In this document: positions 18,138 to 26,441 of the stretch, piece by piece
Layout: each line of letters starts with the position of its first letter
Numbering within the stretch: position 1 is the stretch's first letter
Assembly (NCBI GenBank): GCA_035498405.1
Contig: DATKAE010000031.1
Span: 1-64,000, forward strand
Source: DATBFU01 sp035498405
GTDB taxonomy: Bacteria > Acidobacteriota > Thermoanaerobaculia > UBA5066 > Gp7-AA6
DNA: 64,000 bases
Direction: 5' to 3'
Made by a program: the position numbers and the translations under genes
Notes under the pieces: model-generated
The model's input: only the letters and a program-made list of their open reading frames with translations
Databases searched by the model: none
What the model was told of the DNA's origin: nothing

Positions 18138-18291
18138 GACGAGAGCCAGTGTACGTCCAAAGCACCGCCTCGCGCGAGGGACCGGCCGAAGAAACCCGCA
18201 CTCACCGCGGCGCCGACCGGCCGGAATTTTTGTAAGCTTGCGCTCGAATCTCCCAGCGGACTCCCTTGCCCCGGACGGAATGGAGCGTGCG

Positions 18292-19032
18292 ATGAAGCGG
18301 TTGTTCGCCATCCTTCTCGTAGTCACTTCCTGCTTGCTCGCCGCCTGCGCGACGAGCAGTCAGGCGAGAAATGTGAAGCCCTCCGGCTTCCTCGGGGATT
18401 ACCGCTCCCTGCTCCAGCCGGGCAAGCCCGGAGAGGAGGAGCTGCTCGTCTACCGGAACCCCCAGGCAGACTGGGCCGCTTACAGCAAGATCCTGCTCGA
18501 GCCCGTGACGATCTGGAGCGATCCGAACTGGAAGCTCTCGAAGGACCAGCTCAAGGACCTGCAGGAGCTGGTGAACAGCTTCGGCGCCACGCTCCAGCAC
18601 AAGCTCTCGGCGGACTACGAAATGGTTGAACAACCCGGGCCCGGCGTCATGCGCGTCCAAGTGGCCCTGACCAACGGCCAGCAGGCCAGCACGCCGCTGA
18701 AAGTCGTCTCGAAAGGAGTCCCCTACGGCGGCGCCGCGAGCTTCCTCTGGACCTTCATCACGGGCAAGCCGCCGTTCGTCGGGGAGGCCTCGATCGAGTT
18801 CATGGTGAAGGCCTCGGCGACGGGGGACCTGCTCGCCGCCGGCGCCGACCGGCGGGTGGGAGCCGACACGATCGTTGGAACCGATTCGCTCAACAAGGAG
18901 TATTTCAATTCCTGGGGAGACGTGAAGTACAGCCTGGACTACTGGAGCGACGACGTGGTCTACCGGCTCTGCGTCCTTCGGGGTGGAACGAATTGCGTCA
19001 AGCCGAAGAAAGGGCTGAAGCTGCCGAGCTGA
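18292..19032 (+). CDS. DUF3313 family lipoprotein
   Basis: The protein has 246 residues. I chose the ATG at 18292 because GGAG lies 8 bases upstream; another in-frame ATG is at 18280. The N-terminus is a lipoprotein signal (LVVTSCLLAAC, lipobox LLAAC, Cys19). KPSGFLGDYRSLLQPG right after it is the typical start of DUF3313, a family of outer-membrane-associated lipoproteins of unknown function. SFLWTFITGKPPFVGEASIEF and a C-terminal tail ending KKGLKLPS follow. The gene begins downstream of the riboswitch on the opposite strand, so the two promoters must lie in about 150 bp between them. Confidence 0.82.
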   Translation: MKRLFAILLVVTSCLLAACATSSQARNVKPSGFLGDYRSLLQPGKPGEEELLVYRNPQADWAAYSKILLEPVTIWSDPNWKLSKDQLKDLQELVNSFGATLQHKLSADYEMVEQPGPGVMRVQVALTNGQQASTPLKVVSKGVPYGGAASFLWTFITGKPPFVGEASIEFMVKASATGDLLAAGADRRVGADTIVGTDSLNKEYFNSWGDVKYSLDYWSDDVVYRLCVLRGGTNCVKPKKGLKLPS

Positions 19033-19072
19033 TCCGGCGCCGGCCGGGGCAACCGCAGGGCCCGGGCGAAAG

Positions 19073-20749
19073 ATGGCCCGCCGCACCGCCCGGGCCCTTC
19101 GATCTAGAATCGTCCCGGGCACCCCGATGACCCTTCGTATCCGCAAGCAGACCCCCGACCCCGCCGCTCCGAAAAGCGGCGCGGGTCCCGCCACCACGGG
19201 GTCTCTGCGGCCGGACCTGCTCGCCGCGGGGGCCCGGCGACTCGCCATCATCGCCACGCTCGCCGCGGTGGCCTCGACCCTCTTCGCGGTCCTCGACCGA
19301 GTCATCGTTCCGCTCGACCCGCGCTCGACCACGGGGGCGCTGTGGCTCTTCGCGGTTCTCGGCAACCTCGGACTGTCCCTCTCGGTGGCCTGGATCGCCT
19401 ACCGGGAGATGCTGCCTTCCGAGAAGCTGCTCGATCTCGGTCTCCTGTACGAGGTCGGCGAGGCGCTCTGCCTCGGCATCATGTTCCACTCGATTTCGAT
19501 GCGGCCGGACGTGATTCCCCGGGGCTGGTCCGCTGTCGCGGTCTGGATCCTGGCCTTTCCTCTCGTCGTGCCGAACACCTGGGGAAAGACCGCGCTCGCG
19601 ACGGCCGCCGCGGCGCTGATGGACCCCGTGTCGCTGTTCTTGAACGTGCTCGCCGGAAGCGCCCGCCCGAGCTGGCTGACGGCATTTCTTCTCTTCGTGC
19701 CGACCGTGGTCGCCGGCTGCGTCTCGCTCGTGGTCTCCCGTATCGTCTTCGAGCTCGCGATCGCGGCCGGCAAGGGTCAGGAAATGGGCAGCTACCGGCT
19801 CGAAGAGCTGCTCGGCCGCGGGGGAATGGGCGAGGTCTGGCGCGCCAGCCATCGCCTTCTCGCGCGCGCGGCGGCCGTCAAGTTGATCCGCATCGACCCG
19901 AGCTCCGACGCGCGCGAGCTCCTGCGCCGCTTCGAGCGGGAGGCGCGGGCGACCGCGGCGCTGCGCTCGCCGCACACGGTGGACGTCTATGACTACGGCA
20001 CGACCGAGGACGGAACGTTCTACTACGTCATGGAGCTGCTCGAGGGATTCGACCTGGAGACACTGGTCCACCAATTTGGGCCCCTGCCTCCGGAGCGCGC
20101 CATCTTTCTGCTGGAGCAGACCTGCCATTCGCTGGGAGAGGCGCACGAAGGGGGCCTGATCCATCGTGACGTCAAGCCGGCGAACATCTACGTCTGCCGG
20201 TACGGGCCCGACTGGGACTTCGTCAAGCTGCTCGACTTTGGACTGGTCAAGAACCCGGCCTCGAACGACCCCAGCCAGGTCACGGTCGCCGGCGTGATCG
20301 CCGGAACGCCGGGCTACATGTCCCCCGAGATGGGCCTGGGCTCGCCCGACGTCGACTGGCGCACCGACATCTATGCCTTGGGCTGTGTCGCCTACTGGCT
20401 GGTCACCGGCCACCGGGTCTTCGAGGAGGGCTCACCCATGCAGGTCCTCATGGACCACATCCAGAAGCGGCCCGAACCCCCCTCGCGGCGCCTCGAGGGC
20501 CACATCCCGGCCGAGCTCGACCGCATCATCCTCGCCTGCCTCGAAAAGGATCCGAACAACCGGCCGCAAACCACCAAGGAGCTCGTGGAGCGGCTGCGAT
20601 CCGTTCCCGTCTCCACGCAGTGGACGGAAGAGCGCGCCCGACACTGGTGGCTCGCCAACGGGAGCCGAGCCCGGGAGGCGCGCGCCGAACGTCTCGCCAT
20701 GCGAGAAGAGACGCCCCGAGAGTCGAGGCCGCTCGCCCGGCGGGCGTAG
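19073..20749 (+). CDS. Membrane-anchored Ser/Thr protein kinase (N-terminal membrane domain)
   Basis: The protein has 558 residues. The first ~230 hold about five hydrophobic segments (starting near 52, 87, 124, 152 and 201). A complete Hanks-type kinase domain follows: glycine loop GRGGMG (248-253), Lys270, catalytic HRDVKPAN (364-371), DFG (388-390), a GTPGYMSPE activation segment end and WRTDIYALGCVAYWLVTG. A short basic tail ends the protein. Most PknB-type bacterial kinases have the kinase domain first and a membrane segment after it, so this order is reversed. It may sense a membrane signal. An in-frame ATG at 19127 is an alternative start. Targets are unknown. Confidence 0.88.
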   Translation: MARRTARALRSRIVPGTPMTLRIRKQTPDPAAPKSGAGPATTGSLRPDLLAAGARRLAIIATLAAVASTLFAVLDRVIVPLDPRSTTGALWLFAVLGNLGLSLSVAWIAYREMLPSEKLLDLGLLYEVGEALCLGIMFHSISMRPDVIPRGWSAVAVWILAFPLVVPNTWGKTALATAAAALMDPVSLFLNVLAGSARPSWLTAFLLFVPTVVAGCVSLVVSRIVFELAIAAGKGQEMGSYRLEELLGRGGMGEVWRASHRLLARAAAVKLIRIDPSSDARELLRRFEREARATAALRSPHTVDVYDYGTTEDGTFYYVMELLEGFDLETLVHQFGPLPPERAIFLLEQTCHSLGEAHEGGLIHRDVKPANIYVCRYGPDWDFVKLLDFGLVKNPASNDPSQVTVAGVIAGTPGYMSPEMGLGSPDVDWRTDIYALGCVAYWLVTGHRVFEEGSPMQVLMDHIQKRPEPPSRRLEGHIPAELDRIILACLEKDPNNRPQTTKELVERLRSVPVSTQWTEERARHWWLANGSRAREARAERLAMREETPRESRPLARRA

Positions 20750-20774
20750 GCCCTTCGCGGCTTCGCGGATCTCC

Positions 20775-21977
20775 TCAGAGGCCGACCCAGGCCTTCCACG
20801 CAGAGACCAGCCGGCCCGGAGTCAGGCCGGTCTCCCGATCCAGGGCCTCCTCGATCGACATGTCTTCGGCCAGATCTCGCAGCAGGCAGACGAGCGCTCC
20901 CTCGCCCCGGTGCTGGATCAGGTATTCGATCAAGCCGAGCGCCTCGCCGTAGTTGGACTGAGCCGTCGCGCGATCGGTCTTGCGCCCGAAGCTCTCGTCC
21001 ATCTCGGCGATCGAGACCGGCCGGCGGTTCTTGAAGATCTCGCGCTGGTCGTGAATCGTCAACCGCTTGCCCTCGAACCACTGCGCGAGTCCTTCGTGCA
21101 CCCAACCCGGCGCCCGATCGCCGGAGGCGTGCCGGATGAGCGCATGCGAGAGCTCGTGGCGCAGGACCGCGTCGAGGCGGGGCGTCATGCCGCCCTCGGG
21201 ATCGAGCGAGATGCGGATCTTCCCGTCGAAGAGCCCGCCGACCCAATCCGGTATGGAGACGAGCGAGAAGTACGCGCGCCCCGCGTAGAGGATGACGACC
21301 TGGGAATACGGGAGGCGCACCTGAAAGAAGCCCGACATCGCCGTGTAGTCCTCGGCCAGGTGCTGGGAGACGCGGTCGACCATGTCGGGAGAGATGGCGG
21401 CATCCGAGTAGATCGTGAAGTCGTCGAGCTCCAACACCTTCTGCCCGCGCGCGAGCGAGAGCTCCTGGCGAGCAGCCGACAACCGCTTCAGGACGCTCGG
21501 GTCGTGGCCGCGCAATCGCTCGAACTGCTCCCAGGCCAGAACGGCGTCCTCGACGCGATTCAAGCCGTAGTAGACGTCGCCCAGGGTCCCGTAGATCTCG
21601 GGAGGCGCTCCCGCGGCCTGCCGCTCGGCAAGCTCGAGATAGAAACGGGCAAACGGATAATTTTCGGCGCGGACGTACGCAAGCGTCAGCTCCGCGAGGA
21701 GCAGGCCGTCCTGCTCGTTCCATCCATACGCTTCCTCGAGCAGCTCGATGGCGCGGCCCGTGTCGCCCGCCTCGAGGTAGCCCACACCGATCTGTGCGAG
21801 GTCCCGGGCGAGGTCGCGCGCCGCCGGCGTGCCGGGAGAGACCGCGGCCGCCCGACGCCTCACCGCGGCCAGCTGCTTGCCGAGGTCGGTCCCGGGCTCA
21901 GCCGCATCCGCGGAGGCTCCGGACAGAATCAGAGCAAGACTGATGAGAAGGGCGCGCACCAGGCGGTGGAGGCACAT
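20775..21977 (-). CDS. Exported TPR protein with zinc-peptidase (HExxH) domain
   Basis: Numbered from the ATG at 21977, this is a 400-residue protein with a signal peptide (ALLISLALILSGASADA); a GTG at 22010 is an alternative start. Residues ~50-175 form TPR-like helical repeats. The C-terminal half carries HELSHALIRH (His274, Glu275, His278) and a downstream WVHEGLAQWFEG, with Glu295 as the likely third zinc ligand. This is the gluzincin pattern of the peptidase MA-like family. It is probably a periplasmic or surface peptidase. It is the last gene of a tightly packed minus-strand run (VWFA protein 53 bp upstream), so it may act with the alkaline-phosphatase-fold/TPR proteins. Confidence 0.82.
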   Translation of the reverse strand: MCLHRLVRALLISLALILSGASADAAEPGTDLGKQLAAVRRRAAAVSPGTPAARDLARDLAQIGVGYLEAGDTGRAIELLEEAYGWNEQDGLLLAELTLAYVRAENYPFARFYLELAERQAAGAPPEIYGTLGDVYYGLNRVEDAVLAWEQFERLRGHDPSVLKRLSAARQELSLARGQKVLELDDFTIYSDAAISPDMVDRVSQHLAEDYTAMSGFFQVRLPYSQVVILYAGRAYFSLVSIPDWVGGLFDGKIRISLDPEGGMTPRLDAVLRHELSHALIRHASGDRAPGWVHEGLAQWFEGKRLTIHDQREIFKNRRPVSIAEMDESFGRKTDRATAQSNYGEALGLIEYLIQHRGEGALVCLLRDLAEDMSIEEALDRETGLTPGRLVSAWKAWVGL

Positions 21978-22030
21978 GGAGCGGGACCAGTCGATCGGAT
22001 CAACCGACACGGGGAACGGCGCGGCGGAGA

Positions 22031-24154
22031 CTACCGGACCAGAAAGGGCGCCGACGCGTATCCCGCCTTCCCCGTCGCCGGGTCTTGCAGGAACACTCGC
22101 AGGGAGTAGCGGCCCGGTAAGAGCGTCTCCGGTGTGAAGGCAACTACGAGAACCTGCTTGCCGTCGGGCTCGGCTGACGACTGGCTCACGAGCTGAAGCG
22201 CCCCGTCCTTGAGCGGTCTCCCCTCGTCGGAGAGGACCTGCGCTCCGATCTTGAGCGACTGCGGCTGGTGCGGACCGAAGTAGTAGGCGACGAGCGAGAC
22301 CTGGGAGGGGTTGCCGGAGCGCACTTCGGGAAGCGCGACGGGCATGAGACCGCGGCTCCCGGCCGGGGGCAAGATCAACTCCGCCGCCATGGACCGGCCG
22401 ACGGCGCCGAGGCGCCCTCGCACGAAGACTCCCTCGGCGGAGCTCGCCAGAAACACGGGCGGAGCCAGGTAGGGCTCCCTTACCGAAAAGTCGGGGACCC
22501 GGACCGTCTCGGCCACGAACCCCATTCGGCCGGTCTCGCCGTTTCGGATGAGCGCCCGGACGCGGTATTGACCCGGCGGAAGCGTGAGCTGTCCGTAGTA
22601 ACGCAGCCCGCCCCTCTCGAGCCGCTCGCGGTTGACGGTGAGGTCGATCGAGACTCCCTGGGTGAAGAAGTCTCGCAGCCGCCCCTCGTCGTCGTACGCG
22701 TAGACGTACATCTCGACGGGCAGGCTCGAGCCGCTCTGCGCCAGGAGTAGCTCCGGACCCGACGCTTCCACGAGCACGGGCACCCGCGCCGGTCCTCGAG
22801 CGTCCGGAAGGGGCGACGCCAACACGCGGGCCGGGACCTGTGAGACCGGGATCTCATTGGCGATGATGTCGGCGGCGAGCAGCCCGCGCTCGAGCGGCGA
22901 GAGCACCTTGAAGGCCTTTTTCTCGTAGTAGCCCGCCCGCGCCGATACCCGCGCCCCGGAGGTCCGGACCTTCACCTTGAGCTCGTGGAACTCCCCCTTG
23001 CCCGACAAGCGGTTGGGCCGGAAGGCGAGAACGTACACGAGATTGGTCCGGTGCAGGAGCTCCGCGAGCCCCTTCCGAAAATCATTCTCGTTCCGAAAGA
23101 CTTCGCCGCCGGTCCCATTCGCGAACTCGAAGAGCGAGTTGTCCACCCGCGTCGGCTCGATCGTCGAGATCTCCGCGTCGCTCCGGATTCCGCCGATGTC
23201 GACCGCGTGGATGACGCAGTCCGAACGCCGAAACAGCGCGGACATGATTTCCAGCTGGTTCTGGAGAGCCGAGCTCCCGAACCGCTTGTCGCTGTCGATG
23301 TTCCAGATCTGGCCCGTCGTGATCCATTCCCTCTCCTGCGTCGTCTCCTTCGTGCCCACGAGCAGCCGGCTCTCGAAGCCCTCGGACAAATAGATGATGT
23401 CCTTGCGGCCGGCGAGGACGTCGAGCACGGTCGCCAAGTCCTCGAAAGACCGGATGATGTGGTTGATCCGGCCGCGCGCGTAGCGATCGTCGAGAGCGTT
23501 GGTCATGGCCCGCAGGGTCTCGAGGCTGTCGATCAAGGAACCGTCTGCGCTGGGACGATTGGCTTTCGCCGCCACTCCGCCGACCGACAGGGCCTGAAGC
23601 ATCTGCTGGTCGTGGACGAGCTCGAGCGGATCGGGCTCCTTCGAAAGCGTGGGCGTCAGACCGAGGGTATCGATCGCGCGAGCGAGCTGGAGGCGGTCGG
23701 AGGAGAAGGTCGCGATCAGGCGGATGCCCGTTTCGATGGAAAAGGTCGCCACGGCGGCCAGATCGGCGTCCCCCATCCCGTTGAGCACGAACTCCTTGGC
23801 CGCGCCGCGGGCCTCGAGCAAGCCCCGGGGACGCGTATAGGTGAGATCGAAGAGGAAGAGGAAGCGGCGGCGGCCGGCCGGGTCGATCGACTCGCCGGTC
23901 GAGTTCGGGATCTTCTCGGCGAGATCGATCGCGTCGAAGCCGACGATCTCCTGTTTCTTGCCGTTGTCGAAGACCTGAAAGTCGGCCGCGGTCAGATTCC
24001 GGATCGGCATCCCGTCGCGACCGGCGACCCGCACGGGCACCTCGACGAGAACGACTTCCGCCGATTCCTGAACCCCTGTGGACGGATCTTGACCAGCCGT
24101 GCCGGGACCCGCGAGGAGAGAAATCGCGAGTGCGAGCGCCAGGGAACGGTTCAT
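22031..24154 (-). CDS. VWFA-related Acidobacterial-domain protein, exported
   Basis: The protein has 707 residues; GGGAG is upstream of the ATG and a signal peptide ends near ..GPGTAGQ. Residues ~30-75 (VEVPVRVAGRDGMPIRNLTAADFQVFDNGKKQEI) and the following FLFLFDLTYTRPRGL match the VWFA-related domain family that is highly expanded in Acidobacteria. The Asp of FDLTYT replaces the first Asp of a canonical DxSxS metal site. The C-terminal ~270 residues are a beta-rich region with repeated FLASS.EGVFVRGRLG-like strands. Function unknown; an extracytoplasmic adhesion or assembly role is plausible. It sits between the alkaline-phosphatase-fold/TPR genes and a TPR peptidase, 31 bp from its upstream neighbour. 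Confidence 0.88.
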   Translation of the reverse strand: MNRSLALALAISLLAGPGTAGQDPSTGVQESAEVVLVEVPVRVAGRDGMPIRNLTAADFQVFDNGKKQEIVGFDAIDLAEKIPNSTGESIDPAGRRRFLFLFDLTYTRPRGLLEARGAAKEFVLNGMGDADLAAVATFSIETGIRLIATFSSDRLQLARAIDTLGLTPTLSKEPDPLELVHDQQMLQALSVGGVAAKANRPSADGSLIDSLETLRAMTNALDDRYARGRINHIIRSFEDLATVLDVLAGRKDIIYLSEGFESRLLVGTKETTQEREWITTGQIWNIDSDKRFGSSALQNQLEIMSALFRRSDCVIHAVDIGGIRSDAEISTIEPTRVDNSLFEFANGTGGEVFRNENDFRKGLAELLHRTNLVYVLAFRPNRLSGKGEFHELKVKVRTSGARVSARAGYYEKKAFKVLSPLERGLLAADIIANEIPVSQVPARVLASPLPDARGPARVPVLVEASGPELLLAQSGSSLPVEMYVYAYDDEGRLRDFFTQGVSIDLTVNRERLERGGLRYYGQLTLPPGQYRVRALIRNGETGRMGFVAETVRVPDFSVREPYLAPPVFLASSAEGVFVRGRLGAVGRSMAAELILPPAGSRGLMPVALPEVRSGNPSQVSLVAYYFGPHQPQSLKIGAQVLSDEGRPLKDGALQLVSQSSAEPDGKQVLVVAFTPETLLPGRYSLRVFLQDPATGKAGYASAPFLVR

Positions 24155-24185
24155 GGCAAGGCTCCCGAAAGCCTCGTCTAGGCTA

Positions 24186-26441
24186 TCACGAAGGCCGGCG
24201 AGCGGACTCCGGGTTTTGACCCTTTTCTGAGGTTGACCCCTGGCCCAACGACTTTGCCTTCATGTTCCGCAGAATTCGGTTGGCCTCGGCCAGCTCCTCG
24301 CCGTAGCGGTCACGGGGCGCCACGGCCACGAATTGCTCGAGGTACTGGCGCGCCTCGTCGAACTGGCGATGCCGGCCGGTCAGGATCGCCAGATTGAACA
24401 GGGCGTCGTACTGCTTCGGGTCGAGCTCCATCGCCTTCTTCCAGGCGACGAGCGCCTGCTGATCCTCGCCGAGCTGCACCAGCGCCGTTCCGAGCGAAGT
24501 GAGCGTCCCCGGAAGATTGGGATTTTTCTGCAGAGCCTTCTCGAACCACTGACGGGCCGCCGCGGCGTTCCGTTCTCGAAGCGAGAGAGTCCCCATGTGT
24601 GACAAAACGTCCGGGTTGCCGGGGTTGATCGCCAGCGCCTTCTGAAAGGCCTCGCGGGCCTGCGCCAGCTGCCCTGCCTCGGCCAGCGAGACACCCAGGG
24701 AATCCAGGGTCTCGGGGTCCTCTTTCCCTTCCAGGGGACCGAGGAGGACCAGGGCCTCCTGTGTCCGCCCGGTCAAGATCAGGATCTTGACCAGATCGCG
24801 CCGGATCGCGTCGGTCGCGAGATTGCGCTGCAAGGCTTCGCGCAGGACCTTCTCGGCGCCCGCCTGATCGCCGCGCCTCGCGAGCAAGTCCGCCAGTTCC
24901 TGGTAGGCCTCGGAGAGCTCCTGGCCGACCCCGCCCGGGCCCAACTGCGCGAGTCCCTCCGAGAGAACCTTGATCCCTTCGTCGGGTTTTCCCGTCCGCG
25001 CCAGGCTCAGGCCCAACATCCTCCAGGCGGCGATGACCTTCGGCTCCTTGGCCAGGAGCTCTCGCGCGACCACGATCGTCTGCGCGTAGTCCTTCGCGAA
25101 GAAAAGGGCGTAGAGGCGGTGGTACAGGGCGAGCGAGTCCATCCGGTCCTTCGGATCGGGCAGATTCTTCTCCGGCGCGGCAGGAGGTTGAACCGTGATG
25201 TAGCCCAGTGCCGCGAGTTTCTTCAGCTCCTCCGAGGAAGACGCCTCCGGTGAAACGAAGGGACGATTCAGGCTGGAGAGATCGAGCCGCATCGAGCGGA
25301 ACGCCGGAGGAAGGCTGGCAGACAAGTCGTGCTTCTCCGCCGGGTCGGAGCGCAGGTCGTAGATCTCGGGCCGAGGCGCCTCGATGTATTGATACCCGCC
25401 ATCCGTCAGCGAAGCCAGATCGCTCCACCCCAGGTGGAGCCGCGGATAGAGGGTCTCGCTGTAGACGCGTCTCTCGAGGGCCCTCGGCTCCTCGCCGGCC
25501 GTGACCAGGTTGACGCCGTGGACGGATGCGGGCACCGGAATGCCGACCAGCGCCGCCACCGTGGGAAAGACGTCGGTCAGCGCCACCGGGGCCGTGATCG
25601 TTTTTCCCGCCGAGCGGGAGCCCGGCAGCTTGAGATAGAGCGGGACTTGAATGTCTTCGCGGTAGAGCAGGACGCTGTGCTCCTCCTCTCCGTGATCGTT
25701 CAGGCCTTCCCCGTGGTCCGACAAGACGATGACGATCGCCGGGTCGTAGAGATTCTTCTTCTTGAGGTACGCGAGCAGCCGCCCGACGATGGCATCCGCG
25801 GCCGCAATCTCGCCGTCGTAGAGGCGTCCGGCGTACCGCGTCTTGTATGGCTCCGGCGGATCGTAGGGCGTGTGGGGCTCGTAGAGATGCAGGAAGGCGA
25901 AGAGGAGGCTGCCCGAGCCGGTTTCCGAGTCGATCCATTGCTCGAGTGCCGCCTCCGTCTGCATCCCGGCTCGCTCGGTCACGCCTTGGTCCACCTTCTC
26001 GATCCGATCGTCGTACGAGTCGAAGCCGGCGCCGATTCCGCGCTCCCCGCGCAGCAGGTAGCTCGAGACCGCCGCTCCCGTCGCATAGCCAGAAGCCTTC
26101 AGCAGCGCCGCCAGGGTCTGGTGCGAAGGCGAGAGGCGAAAGCCGATGTTGTCCCGCACGCCGTTCTCGTAGGGCGGGAGGCCGGTGAAGAGCGCCGCAT
26201 GCGAAGGCAGCGTCAGCGGCACCTGGGAGTAGGCGCGCTCGTACAGGATCGAGTCCTTCCGGAAGGCCTGAAGGCTCGGAGTTTCCACTCCCTTGTAACC
26301 GTAGTCGGGAAGGTGATCCGAGCGCAGCGTATCGATGGAGATCAGGATGACCGGGGCGTGAGGAAAGGTCTTCCCGCCACGGCAGGAAGCCGTCAGCAAG
26401 AGCGCGGCGATCCAGGCTATGTAACCCTTTCCGGCACGCAT
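24186..26441 (-). CDS. Alkaline-phosphatase-superfamily lipoprotein fused to TPR repeats (sulfatase-like)
   Basis: The protein has 751 residues. The ATG overlaps the stop of the upstream gene (TGATG), implying translational coupling. A leader with a possible lipobox (LLLTASC, Cys20) precedes a sulfatase-type fold: ISIDTLRSDHLP (metal-ligand Asp37), VPLTLPSHAALFTG (nucleophile position Thr77) and VIVLSDHGEGLNDHGEEEHSV. Canonical sulfatases have Cys-x-Pro-x-Arg here, with the Cys converted to formylglycine. The Thr and His instead resemble Thr-nucleophile members (phosphoglycerol transferases, phosphodiesterases). Residues ~430-735 are TPR repeats. The enzyme probably acts in the periplasm or on the surface. 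The substrate is unknown. Confidence 0.86.
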   Translation of the reverse strand: MRAGKGYIAWIAALLLTASCRGGKTFPHAPVILISIDTLRSDHLPDYGYKGVETPSLQAFRKDSILYERAYSQVPLTLPSHAALFTGLPPYENGVRDNIGFRLSPSHQTLAALLKASGYATGAAVSSYLLRGERGIGAGFDSYDDRIEKVDQGVTERAGMQTEAALEQWIDSETGSGSLLFAFLHLYEPHTPYDPPEPYKTRYAGRLYDGEIAAADAIVGRLLAYLKKKNLYDPAIVIVLSDHGEGLNDHGEEEHSVLLYREDIQVPLYLKLPGSRSAGKTITAPVALTDVFPTVAALVGIPVPASVHGVNLVTAGEEPRALERRVYSETLYPRLHLGWSDLASLTDGGYQYIEAPRPEIYDLRSDPAEKHDLSASLPPAFRSMRLDLSSLNRPFVSPEASSSEELKKLAALGYITVQPPAAPEKNLPDPKDRMDSLALYHRLYALFFAKDYAQTIVVARELLAKEPKVIAAWRMLGLSLARTGKPDEGIKVLSEGLAQLGPGGVGQELSEAYQELADLLARRGDQAGAEKVLREALQRNLATDAIRRDLVKILILTGRTQEALVLLGPLEGKEDPETLDSLGVSLAEAGQLAQAREAFQKALAINPGNPDVLSHMGTLSLRERNAAAARQWFEKALQKNPNLPGTLTSLGTALVQLGEDQQALVAWKKAMELDPKQYDALFNLAILTGRHRQFDEARQYLEQFVAVAPRDRYGEELAEANRILRNMKAKSLGQGSTSEKGQNPESARRPS

